Below, in pieces: positions 17,578-24,705 of a stretch of 64,000 nucleotides of DNA. The position numbers and the translations under genes were made by a program. The first letter of the stretch is position 1. Each line of letters begins with the position of its first letter. Below the pieces are notes generated by a model. The model did not search any database, had not been told where the DNA came from, and worked only from the letters and a program-made list of their open reading frames with translations. The stretch is from Aliiglaciecola sp. M165 (GTDB lineage: Bacteria; Pseudomonadota; Gammaproteobacteria; Enterobacterales; Alteromonadaceae), in assembly GCF_007197995.1 (NCBI RefSeq), contig NZ_VKKH01000002.1, forward strand, positions 682,001-746,000. Direction: 5' to 3'.

Positions 17578-17667
17578 GCCTAACAAACCATTCAACCGCA
17601 CCCAAATATGCTGGCCTTGATGACTCTCCGTACAGCATGTATTTGAAGTTTTATAGGGGCGTTATGC
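17578..17667 (+). repeat. attC-like site 10
   Basis: About 90 bp. Left core GCCTAAC (ideal), AAACCATTCAACCGCACCC, AAATATGCTG; right arm CAGCATGTATTT...TATAGGGGC and core GTTATGC. The inner arms AAATATGCTG and CAGCATGTATTT pair nearly perfectly. Confidence 0.78.
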
Positions 17668-17690
17668 CTCACTTCCAAATAAGGTAGTTT

Positions 17691-18032
17691 ATGAGAAAGA
17701 TAATTTTATTATTGAGTGCGTTAGTATTTGCTAGCAATAGCTTCGCCGGATGGCAAAAAGGGGTGATAACAAAGATACTTGTACATGACAATGGTGGCGG
17801 TGTTGAGAAAATTGATGTTCGCCTTTCCAATACTTCGGTAAACAACATGGAGTGGTGTTCATCTAGCAACGAATGGACCATCATATTGGCTAGCGAGGCG
17901 TCCAAAATACAAACTTCTCTTATTTTATCGGCTTACGTCTCTGAAAAGGAAATCACGCTTCATTCAGACGTCTCGAAAAACTGTCCTGCAGACGGTAATC
18001 GAAATCGCGTTAGAAATGTCGAAGTAAGGTGA
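17691..18032 (+). CDS. Small secreted protein, array member 11, last on the + strand
   Basis: 113 residues; signal peptide ends SNSFA before GWQKG. GVITKILVHDNGGGVEKIDV is the strand-glycine turn-strand unit; cysteines in EWCSSS and KNCPAD; core TSLILSAYVSEKEITL; terminal RNVEVR strand. AAGGTAG precedes the ATG. Only the left half of an attC-like site follows before gene direction flips. Confidence 0.76.
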   Translation: MRKIILLLSALVFASNSFAGWQKGVITKILVHDNGGGVEKIDVRLSNTSVNNMEWCSSSNEWTIILASEASKIQTSLILSAYVSEKEITLHSDVSKNCPADGNRNRVRNVEVR

Positions 18033-18060
18033 TACCTACAGACAAATACTAGCTGGCGTG
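18033..18060 (+). repeat. Left half of an attC-like site
   Basis: TACCTACAGACAAATACTAG then CTGGCGTGG matches the left arms of the array (ACAAATACTCGCTGGC), but no right arm follows; the sequence instead joins the 3' end of the first - strand gene. Confidence 0.55.
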
Positions 18061-18116
18061 GTTCGCTGAATCGGGTTTCAATTCAAAACGCTCTGGGTGT
18101 CCAAGAAATTATTCAT

Positions 18117-18488
18117 TTAAAGGATCCTAACTTGTGTTACCAGCGTTCGCCCAAAAGGACCGCATCGCGTTGCATCAATATTAAAACCAATCTTTTTATT
18201 CGCTGCGTGGGCTGCCAGGAGTACTGACAACATCTCTGATCCCATTTCGTCCATTCTGATTCCGTAGTAATCATTAGAACAACCATTGTTAGGGTTGATA
18301 GGTGCTTCAACTGTCCTAAAACTCACCATATTACGATTACCTTGAACACGAATATCTTTAATAGTAAGTGGCTCATACCAGTTGTACCAACTTAGTTCTT
18401 GAGCGAAAGCTTGCTGATGGCATCCAATGAATATGGTTGCGAGGAGAATGAAAAGCGCGTATTTTCCGCGATTAAACTGCTCTATCAT
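18117..18488 (-). CDS. Small secreted protein, array member 12, first on the - strand
   Basis: 123 residues. The N-terminus MIEQFNRGKYALFILLATIF ends in IGCHQQAFAQ, which can be read either as a signal peptide cleaved after QAFA or as a weak lipobox at the cysteine. Mature part: LTIKDIRVQGNRNMVSF, cysteines in NGCSND and TRCGPF, core EMLSVLLAAHAANKKIGFNI, terminal TQVRIL strand. Converges with member 11. Confidence 0.75.
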   Translation of the reverse strand: MIEQFNRGKYALFILLATIFIGCHQQAFAQELSWYNWYEPLTIKDIRVQGNRNMVSFRTVEAPINPNNGCSNDYYGIRMDEMGSEMLSVLLAAHAANKKIGFNIDATRCGPFGRTLVTQVRIL

Positions 18489-18643
18489 TTAGGTCTTACT
18501 CCAAATACTGATGCTATAAATACCACTATACATCTACCCGTATATGTCCAATTGCACAAAAACCTGTTGGCGAGCCGTTCTTGCGATTCGTGTAGAGGGT
18601 CACATTACTAAACTATATGAATTGCTATGTAATTTATTTAATT

Positions 18644-18969
18644 TTAGTCGCTGTATAAACCAATAAACGTCGCACCATCACAATCATCATCAGTATAGTT
18701 GTGTATGCGTATTTTTTTGTTGGCTACCAACGCTGTATTAACTAAGCCGAACGCGAATTTATAGGATTCGATATTGTCGTTAAAATTGGCTTGTTGTATT
18801 TCAATCCAAACATCTGCACAAACCCCTGTTGCACTAGGTTTAAGACGTACAGCGAATGCTTTTTTCGCAGCCAGAATATTGACAACTTCTCTTACCTCGC
18901 CTCTGGCAATTTCTCCTGCGAAACTATTTACTGAAAAACAAGGCTAACTAGTAAAAACATATATTTCAT
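18644..18969 (-). pseudogene. Frameshifted array member 13
   Basis: MKYMFLLVSLVF is followed by a stop after one more codon. Skipping one base gives SVNSFAGEIARGEVREVVNI and the rest of a complete family protein, with cysteines in GVCADV and DDCDGA, the segment SYKFAFGLVNTALVANKKIR and a final FIGLYSD. One T missing from the T-run within the signal peptide explains the break; adding it restores a full gene of about 108 residues. It could be an inactive copy, a slippage-controlled gene or a sequencing error. Confidence 0.72.
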
Positions 18970-19009
18970 TATTTTGATTCCCATACTAATTAATAAAAAT
19001 GCGAACAAT

Positions 19010-19085
19010 CCTTTAGTGTGTAAAAGCGCCTTGTTAAAATGCACAAATATTTAATAGTCTCAATGGCCCAGTTTTAAAAGAACCG
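19010..19085. repeat. Shared spacer sequence, copy A
   Basis: The block containing CGCCTTGTTAAAATGCACAA, TTTAATAG, CTCAATGG, CCCAGTTTTAAAAG and CGCATCAAATAAA is repeated at about 21448-21528 with few changes. Both copies lie between consecutive - strand family genes, so whole gene-plus-spacer units were duplicated. Confidence 0.65.
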
Positions 19086-19114
19086 CATCAAATAAAAACC
19101 TCTGCCCATCATTT

Positions 19115-19432
19115 TTACTTTTCGAGATAAACCGAGCGAATCTCAGTACCCCAGCCATTACATTGATTATCCCGTAGCTCTAATCGAACTTGTTTTCCCG
19201 AAACTAAGGCTGTTGTCAACAAGGCATGCATTTCCTGACTTCCGGGTCGACTGAGGTTGATACTAAATGTAGAGGTCTCACATAAATAATTTTGCGTCGA
19301 CACGTAAACATAAATTGCTCCATCTCCCTCAGCAAAGGCTCTCAGCCGAATCACATCAGTTCGCTCACCAGTAGGCTCTGCTAAAACAACGAATGACTTC
19401 AACAAAAATATGAAAAACAAAAAGAATCTCAT
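19115..19432 (-). CDS. Small secreted protein, array member 14
   Basis: 105 residues; signal peptide ends FVVLA before EPTGE. RTDVIRLRAFAEGDGAIYVY forms the strand-turn-strand unit; cysteines in YLCETS and NQCNGW; core EMHALLTTALVSGKQVRLEL; terminal IRSVYLEK. AAGAGGAAAAA precedes the ATG. Confidence 0.77.
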   Translation of the reverse strand: MRFFLFFIFLLKSFVVLAEPTGERTDVIRLRAFAEGDGAIYVYVSTQNYLCETSTFSINLSRPGSQEMHALLTTALVSGKQVRLELRDNQCNGWGTEIRSVYLEK

Positions 19433-19538
19433 TTTTTCCTCTTAATATAAGGCGAAACAAAAAATAGAAAACGGAGCAAACTGAATGGTAGCGCAACTGA
19501 ACAATTCCGCGGTAATTCACTCCTCTCCCTTATTCCGT

Positions 19539-19898
19539 CTATTCATCAACCAGGCCAATAGCTGTAAGTATTGCCATTGTGGTAGGAACACATCCATTTT
19601 CATGGTTCGTATCTGGGGCCGCACTCGCTGTAAACCAGATATCGACCTTGCGGTTAGACATTTCCGCAGCCAATAAAATAGAAAGCATATTTTTTCCTGC
19701 TTCCGTCGTTGCATTGAACTGATAGTGTCGCCCAAAATAATCACAAACCTTACCTGCTGGCGGTTCGTCTACGCCAAAACGAATTGTCTCAGCACCATAT
19801 ATTTTTTGTGGTGTCACTTGGCCTACATAATTGGCAAAAGTTGAAAATGACAAGAGGGTTAAGGACAAAACGAGGAGTTTAGATTTTAGGTACTTCAT
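19539..19898 (-). CDS. Small secreted protein, array member 15
   Basis: 119 residues; signal peptide ends FSTFA before NYVGQ. Cysteines in KVCDYF and NGCVPT; core NMLSILLAAEMSNRKVDIWF; terminal LTAIGLVDE. AAAGGAAGTAGT precedes the ATG. The MLSxLLAAxxSNRKV core is close to members 8 and 12, linking the + and - strand halves of the array. Confidence 0.77.
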   Translation of the reverse strand: MKYLKSKLLVLSLTLLSFSTFANYVGQVTPQKIYGAETIRFGVDEPPAGKVCDYFGRHYQFNATTEAGKNMLSILLAAEMSNRKVDIWFTASAAPDTNHENGCVPTTMAILTAIGLVDE

Positions 19899-20029
19899 AC
19901 TACTTCCTTTAGAATTAAAACTGAGATTTCCTGAATTGGATACATTAACTAACTTTTCATATTATTGAGACTTGTGTCTACGTGCGCATTAAATATTGCC
20001 AGCGGCTTTTGGCTTAGGTGCAGCAACAC

Positions 20030-20150
20030 TAATATAGGTTCCGTTTATGGATATGCGAACCAGAACGTTACTTTTTTCTCTTTTTCGCTTGAGAATACCA
20101 AAGCCGTCAACGAAAAACTCTGACGCCCTGCGAGCCAACAAAGTTTAATT
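20030..20150 (-). pseudogene. Possible decayed array member
   Basis: One frame reads KLCWLAGRQSFSLTALVFSS then EKEKKVTFWFAYP before a stop. The FSLTALVFSSEKEKKVTFWF segment fits the family's helix-strand core (compare FLTIALTAHSNGKSVYFWI in member 19). No start, signal peptide or cysteines remain, so this is a tentative call. Confidence 0.35.
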
Positions 20151-20184
20151 AGATTTCTCCGCTACCTTTTTCTTCGACCCTTTT

Positions 20185-20544
20185 TCAGTTTGGCGCGTCT
20201 TTAATCATCACGACATAAGCGGCAGACTCGATTGTAGACCATACGTTGCAAACACCGCCTCCCCTTCCTCTTAACATATTGCCTGAAGCTTGAGCGGCAA
20301 GTGCAGCCGAAAGCATACCTTCACCACCTTCATCCAACGTCGTAAAAGCCATATTCGTCTTACGACCAGCACTGCATGCTGGAGGAGAACCATGAATTTC
20401 ACGGTCGAAACTTATTAGCACTTTTCCACCGCGCTCGACTCTCACTTCAACGACATATCCTTCAACCACGCCATAAGACAAAGCGGATGTAGAAAAAAGT
20501 ACTGCTGAAAAAAATATAGCTACAGCAAAACCAATCCTATTCAC
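20185..20544 (-). CDS. Small secreted protein, array member 16
   Basis: 119 residues; signal peptide ends LFSTSALS before YGVVEG. GYVVEVRVERGGKVLISF is a clear strand-glycine turn-strand unit; cysteines in PACSAG and GVCNVW; core GMLSAALAAQASGNMLRGRG, where the usual hydrophobic strand after the helix is unusually glycine/arginine rich. AAGAGGAACGTT precedes the ATG. Confidence 0.76.
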   Translation of the reverse strand: MNRIGFAVAIFFSAVLFSTSALSYGVVEGYVVEVRVERGGKVLISFDREIHGSPPACSAGRKTNMAFTTLDEGGEGMLSAALAAQASGNMLRGRGGGVCNVWSTIESAAYVVMIKDAPN

Positions 20545-20614
20545 AATAACGTTCCTCTTAATTAAATATTTAGGCTAGGAAACTAAATGACCCGTTTTTT
20601 TTGAATTCTCAAAA

Positions 20615-20959
20615 CTAATCGAACAGTGTGATATCAGAAGCTGTCGCAGTATTAGGCCAAGGCGAATTGGTGCAGGTGACATTTCTGGCTTTGATTTTTT
20701 TACCTGAGGTAATGGCCGTAAGGGCAATTGACATGGCAGTCTGCTTCATATCAGCATCGCTCACCCAAAAAGCGTTACCACCACAACCATTGTTGTCACC
20801 CTTAAGTGAAATAGAAATATTCCCAGAGCCGAATACTCGAACGGCATTAACCGCACTGGTTTTGCTGTCTACCGCCGACGCCTGTTGGCTAAAAACCAGG
20901 ACACTACCAAGTATGAAAAATGCAACTAGCTTGCATGATTTTGAAAAGAATGACTTCAT
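20615..20959 (-). CDS. Small secreted protein, array member 17
   Basis: 114 residues; signal peptide ends SQQASA before VDSKT. VNAVRVFGSGNISISLKG is the strand-turn-strand unit; cysteines in NGCGGN and VTCTNS; core TAMSIALTAITSGKKIKARN. AAGGAATAAGAT precedes the ATG. Confidence 0.77.
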   Translation of the reverse strand: MKSFFSKSCKLVAFFILGSVLVFSQQASAVDSKTSAVNAVRVFGSGNISISLKGDNNGCGGNAFWVSDADMKQTAMSIALTAITSGKKIKARNVTCTNSPWPNTATASDITLFD

Positions 20960-21111
20960 ATCTTATTCCTTGTAGAGGGAGTGAACTACCTAATCTCGCT
21001 TGTTCCCTGAAATTGATTTATTGATATTCGGGCGACAGTTTTGATAACTAAATTCCCAGCGCCCTCTTACCTTTATGAGTTAAAAACATGGCTGTTCATG
21101 AAATCCTGAAT

Positions 21112-21429
21112 TCACTTAATGATCGCAATAGACGTTGCATTCATTAGGTTTCCATTGCAGCCTTTAACTCTGAATTCCACTTTGGAAGACGTATGATAAG
21201 CAGATAGAGCGATTGAGAGTATGTGGTCTATCATCGCATTATTTAAATCGATTCTAATCGTTGCAGACGAACATCCTTCTACTTTGGTGCCCTCATTCGT
21301 TTCAATGAAAAGTGCATTGGGAGTCCAGCCTGTTCCGATACTTTTGATTGTGAGAGGAGGAGTGGTGGCATCTGCTGACGCTAATGTCGAAAACATTGTT
21401 AACAAGAGAAAGCACATTATTGTTCGCAA
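21112..21429 (-). CDS. Small secreted protein, array member 18, TTG start
   Basis: 105 residues from a TTG at 21429, supported by AAAGGA eight bases before it; an internal ATG four codons later is the alternative. Signal peptide ends STLASA before DATTP. Cysteines in EGCSSA and KGCNGN; core HILSIALSAYHTSSKVEFRV; terminal SIAIIK. Confidence 0.75.
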   Translation of the reverse strand: MRTIMCFLLLTMFSTLASADATTPPLTIKSIGTGWTPNALFIETNEGTKVEGCSSATIRIDLNNAMIDHILSIALSAYHTSSKVEFRVKGCNGNLMNATSIAIIK

Positions 21430-21447
21430 AACATAATCCTTTGGTAA

Positions 21448-21528
21448 TTAAAAACGCCTTGTTAAAAGGCACAAATATATAATGGTATAAATCTCAACGG
21501 CTCAGTTTTAAAGTAATCGCATCAAATA
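21448..21528. repeat. Shared spacer sequence, copy B
   Basis: Second copy of the spacer at 19010-19085: CGCCTTGTTAAAAGGCACAA, TATAATGG, CTCAACGG, CTCAGTTTTAAAG, CGCATCAAATAAA. It runs into a CTTCGCCCCCTTTTTC variant of the REP-like motif. Confidence 0.65.
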
Positions 21529-21601
21529 AATGACTTCGCCCCCTTTTTCACTCCCACTACGAGCGAATTTTGAGTCAATTGTCTCCTTCGCTTTTTCCAT
21601 T

Positions 21602-21910
21602 TTAGTTCGCATATATCGCTCTAATTTTACATGAAGCTTCGTCAATATTGATATTCACTGCTTTATCTTGGGATTTGGCCATCAGTAAAAAGGCGTACTC
21701 TTTTTCAAAGGTTTCTCTTGTTGCATCAAGACAATAACGGCCGGGCCAGGCGGGGTAACAAGTGCAATCAGTGCGTTCAAACCCTTCTTGGCCCACAGAA
21801 ATAGTTTTCCCATCATAACCAAATGCGATTATACCGAGCTTTCCATGATGCCAATCTGCCATCGCTTCGGTAGCAAATAACATTGATAATACTGTGAACC
21901 ATTTTTTCAT
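21602..21910 (-). CDS. Small secreted protein, array member 19a
   Basis: 102 residues; signal peptide ends ATEAMA before DWHHG. LGIIAFGYDGKTISVG is the strand-turn-strand unit. It has extra cysteines (TDCTCY, RYCLDA, ASCKIR). Core FLLMAKSQDKAVNINI. A GGAAATAGAA site precedes the ATG. Confidence 0.75.
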   Translation of the reverse strand: MKKWFTVLSMLFATEAMADWHHGKLGIIAFGYDGKTISVGQEGFERTDCTCYPAWPGRYCLDATRETFEKEYAFLLMAKSQDKAVNINIDEASCKIRAIYAN

Positions 21911-22013
21911 TTCTATTTCCTTGTGCTGGAATCCTTATTCCATAAATTCACTTTCTATATTCCCGTCATCCCGAATGTTTTTGTCAGGGATCTTTTGAAA
22001 GGATTTGGGAACA

Positions 22014-22045
22014 AAATTAATTAACTCCGACCCTGAGGGATCCCC
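22014..22045. repeat. REP-like motif
   Basis: ATTAACTCCGACCCTGAGGG then ATCCCC. The ACTCCGACCC core recurs at 22916-22942, 23656-23690 and 23978-24008 and, more diverged, at 20584-20600, 21527-21553 and 22488-22508, each in a spacer of the - strand half of the array. Confidence 0.6.
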
Positions 22046-22054
22046 ACGAATTTA

Positions 22055-22402
22055 TTATTCGCTACGAATTACTATTGTCATAGGTCTTGGATAGCTGTTT
22101 GAATACTCGGTGACACATACGTTATTGTCGATCCAAAAATATACGCTTTTGCCATTGGAGTGAGCTGTAAGGGCAATAGTTAGAAAATGGTCGAAATTGT
22201 TATCCTCTTTGGGAACCACGAGTACTCTCTCTTTACCCGCAGTCGTACACGTTGACGCGTGAGATTCACCCTCTATGGTTATCTTTAAGTTGTCCTTTGA
22301 ACTAATTTCCACTTGGAGGACTTTCTGGTCACCGGTTCCTGATCCTGCGGCAAAAGATAAACCGTTAACTGCAAGTAAGATTAACAATAAAATGTTTTTC
22401 AT
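22055..22402 (-). CDS. Small secreted protein, array member 19
   Basis: 115 residues from the ATG at 22402, preferred over one five codons upstream because GGGAAATAGA precedes it and the signal peptide (MKNILLLILLAVNGLSFA) then starts normally. Cysteines in STCTTA and NVCVTE; core FLTIALTAHSNGKSVYFWI; terminal MTIVIRSE. Confidence 0.76.
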   Translation of the reverse strand: MKNILLLILLAVNGLSFAAGSGTGDQKVLQVEISSKDNLKITIEGESHASTCTTAGKERVLVVPKEDNNFDHFLTIALTAHSNGKSVYFWIDNNVCVTEYSNSYPRPMTIVIRSE

Positions 22403-22506
22403 TTCTATTTCCCTCAATTAGAGATGTCTTATCTAAATACTTCATTTTTTGATTTCGTTGTAATTTTAGTCAAGGCAACTAGAGTGATTTAATTCACTCC
22501 GCCCCT

Positions 22507-22839
22507 TTATCCGATGGTAATGTTATACATGACGGGCACGCTGTAACCCCAGGGGGTGTCTTGGCATCCGGCAAACCAAGAGTTGATTTTCTTGCCCCCC
22601 ATAAAAGCCGCGAGGGCGATAGAGACTTTGTCTTGCTTAGCCGGATCGGTGAAGTTGATCAGGGCGAAATCTGACCGACCACAGTTATCTGGATTCAAAA
22701 AAGCAGTATCAGGATAAATCAATGTGGCCATAGTGCCTTCGGCCTTAATGTGTTTGATCCCTCTCCAGCCGCTGCTACCATTGGCATAACTAAACTGCGT
22801 GGTACAGAACAAACATACAAAAACCAATACTCTTTTCAT
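22507..22839 (-). CDS. Small secreted protein, array member 20, intact copy of a recent pair
   Basis: 110 residues from the ATG at 22839, which follows a GGAAAGAAAAGGAA stretch. Signal peptide ends TQFSYA before NGSSG. WRGIKHIKAEGTMATLIY, cysteine in DNCGRS, core VSIALAAFMGGKKI, second cysteine in AGCQDT, terminal MYNITIG. A nearly identical copy with an internal deletion lies at 23275-23538. Confidence 0.77.
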   Translation of the reverse strand: MKRVLVFVCLFCTTQFSYANGSSGWRGIKHIKAEGTMATLIYPDTAFLNPDNCGRSDFALINFTDPAKQDKVSIALAAFMGGKKINSWFAGCQDTPWGYSVPVMYNITIG

Positions 22840-22915
22840 TTCCTTTTCTTTCCTTTTTCCTAATAGCAACCGTGTATTACTGAGATTTGGAGCCATCATT
22901 TTGCGATTTCCGCTT

Positions 22916-22942
22916 TTAAATGACTCCGACCCCTTTTTCCCC
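22916..22942. repeat. REP-like motif
   Basis: TAAATGACTCCGACCCCTTT followed by TTCCCCG; closest match to the copy at 23978-24008. Confidence 0.6.
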
Positions 22943-22976
22943 GTCTCCCAAGTTTAGCTTGCTAAAACTTATTTAA

Positions 22977-23135
22977 TCAGTATCGGCTTCGCCATCCAAA
23001 AACATGCCTGTCCATGAATTCACAAGTGTTCTGACACCTTGATTCGGCAAGAACTTCCGTAATTTTAGTACTTGTGACGGTTGAAGCCTGTGCATGAGTG
23101 CACAGCAACAGCATTATTAATAACAACCTTTTCAT
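22977..23135 (-). pseudogene. Truncated array member 21
   Basis: 52 residues from the ATG at 23135: signal peptide (KRLLLIMLLLCTHAQA), first strand STVTSTKITEVLAE, then an abrupt switch to SRCQNTCEFMDRHVFGWRS and a stop. The glycine turn and Leu/Ala helix are missing. The sequence around SRCQNT recurs at the broken gene 23784-23975, so a deletion or recombination at that short match is likely. Confidence 0.65.
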
Positions 23136-23274
23136 ATATATCCTTTGTACTTCATTCCTTTTGAGCATCACCAACTGTCAGAGTGAGTGATTCTCGGTCT
23201 ATTTTTTCGGTTGTGGGTGCCTATTCCAAATAGTGAGTTAAATGACCCCAAACCTGTTATGCCTTGCCCATCTA

Positions 23275-23538
23275 TCAATTGCCGATGATAATGTTATACA
23301 TTACGGGCACACTGTAACCCCAGGGAGTGTCTTGGCATCCGGCAAACCAAGAGTTGATTAGCGCGAAATCTGACCGACCACAGTTATCAGGATTCAAAAA
23401 AGCAGTATCAGGATAAATCAATGTGGCCATAGTGCCTTCTGCCTTAATGTGTTTGATCCCTCTCCAGCCGCTGCTACCATTGGCATAACTAAACTGCGTA
23501 ATACAGAATAAACATACGAAAACAAATACTCTTTTCAT
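23275..23538 (-). pseudogene. Array member 22, internally deleted copy of member 20
   Basis: 87 residues, same sequence as 22507-22839 over both ends (MKRVFVFVCLFC, NGSSGWRGIKHIKAEG, AGCQDTPWGYS). The join reads DFALINSWFAGC: 24 residues containing the conserved VSIALAAFMGGKK helix are gone in frame. In the intact copy the lost segment is bounded by GTTGAT repeats, pointing to a slippage deletion. It may still be translated and exported, but without the family core. Confidence 0.7.
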
Positions 23539-23655
23539 TTGCTATTCTCCCTTTATCCCTAATAGCTACACTACTTTGCTATGATGTGAAACCCTGCAAT
23601 CGCACGAATCCAGCTTTTAAATTCCGACTCAACACAAGCATGTCTGCCTATGCAA

Positions 23656-23690
23656 TTAAATGACTCCGACCCTGAGGGATCCCTCTTCCG
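23656..23690. repeat. REP-like motif
   Basis: AATGACTCCGACCCTGAGGG then ATCCCTC; shares CTCCGACCCTGAGGGATCCC with the copy at 22014. Confidence 0.6.
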
Positions 23691-23695
23691 TTTCC

Positions 23696-23756
23696 CTTGG
23701 TAATTAGCAATTACGACAGAATCGCTTGGTAATTAAGATACGATAAAGTCGCTTGG
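23696..23756. repeat. Short imperfect tandem repeat
   Basis: Units of 29 and 27 bp beginning CTTGGTAATTA and ending AATCG or AGTCG, followed by a partial third CTTGG. It lies between two broken family genes. Confidence 0.55.
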
Positions 23757-23783
23757 TTTTAACAAACTTAGTTGTGTTCGATT

Positions 23784-23975
23784 TCAAGTGTTCTGACACC
23801 TTGATTTCGCGTCAAAACCAATGTTAATTCTTTCGTTGGACGCCAACGCCATCATCGCCCTCGACAACAGCATCTGTCTTCGTTCGTACGGCACATTAGC
23901 AGAAATAACAAAGTAGTTAGGCTTGCAAGTCGCATGACTAGTAGGCTGATTTTTGGCTCTTAAGAATATATTGTC
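23784..23975 (-). pseudogene. C-terminal remnant of array member 23
   Basis: The translation IFLRAKNQPTSHATCKPNYF then the core RQMLLSRAMMALASNERINI and GFDAKSRCQNT is a family C-terminal half. The open frame continues upstream only through the REP-like motif (translated as noise) into the NADAR gene end, with no signal peptide. The insertion or deletion at the REP-like motif therefore removed the 5' half. Confidence 0.65.
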
Positions 23976-23977
23976 GA

Positions 23978-24008
23978 TATTAATTAACTCCGACCCCTTT
24001 TTCCCGCC
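23978..24008. repeat. REP-like motif
   Basis: TTAATTAACTCCGACCCCTT then TTTCCCGCC, lying exactly where the gene remnant at 23784-23975 loses homology. Confidence 0.6.
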
Positions 24009-24066
24009 GGAGTAACCACATATGTCCATGAATGTACCGCCCCTTTTATCATTTTTCGAAAAGTTA

Positions 24067-24705
24067 CTAATCCTTCCACTTTTTGGGAACTTCGTTTTCA
24101 TAGTATTCATCTCGTTCTTGCACTGTCATTTGATTGATAAAACGTTGCCATTCAACAAGGATACTTTCCGCCTCGCCTTGCGACCAAAAAAAGTCATAAG
24201 GTTCGGCATCTGAGTTATACTCCCAAGGGGAAATTGGCTTTGTTTTAGTTTGAGTTGCTAGAGAACTTCTTACCTCCATTAAAATTTTTCCCAATTCATT
24301 TCTTCCAGAGCCATCTTTTCCTTCCCCCCAAAAATAATCTGCGGGTGACGCCTCAATAATTTTTTCACTCTGAGTTGACAGTAGCAAATTTCTTAGCTTT
24401 TCATTTTGAGAAAATTTTGCAGTTACTGCCTCTCTCATAATGTCTATTTTTATGGACTCCCAATCATCTCTCAATTTATTATTTGGGCTTCGCCCTATGG
24501 ATGCAGCTTCATGAGGAGTTTTTGCATCCATAACAGATTGAAATAATGTGGGGTCTGTAAACTTGTTTGCTTGAAAATAGTGCTCTGAAGTTTTCCATTG
24601 CATACCAAGTAAAGAAATCGGATATAGCGCAAAGTTTGAAAACTCGCCATAGTCATCTCCAACTTTATAAAACCGTATGGCCAAATCATTCTCCCCCTTT
24701 ACCAT
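24067..24705 (-). CDS. NADAR-domain protein, probable immunity to the RHS toxin
   Basis: 212 residues from the ATG at 24705; a TTG at 24684 with AGGGGGAG seven bases upstream is a good alternative. NADAR (YbiA-like, DUF1768) motifs: GEFSNFALYPI near residue 20, WKTSEHYFQANKF near 37, IGRSPNN near 69, and SPADYFWGEGKDGSGRNELG near 120, followed by a 55-residue C-terminal extension. Known NADAR proteins remove ADP-ribose from guanine and serve as antitoxins to DarT-type ADP-ribosyltransferases. The gene overlaps the end of the RHS gene, whose C-terminus looks like an ADP-ribosyltransferase. I infer it is the cognate immunity protein, acting in the cytoplasm. Confidence 0.85.
   Translation of the reverse strand: MVKGENDLAIRFYKVGDDYGEFSNFALYPISLLGMQWKTSEHYFQANKFTDPTLFQSVMDAKTPHEAASIGRSPNNKLRDDWESIKIDIMREAVTAKFSQNEKLRNLLLSTQSEKIIEASPADYFWGEGKDGSGRNELGKILMEVRSSLATQTKTKPISPWEYNSDAEPYDFFWSQGEAESILVEWQRFINQMTVQERDEYYENEVPKKWKD

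Noticed and set aside
12906-24008. CRISPR interpretation of the regularly spaced repeats
   Set aside because: The spacing is gene-sized, the repeats are long imperfect palindromes, and the intervals code for proteins.
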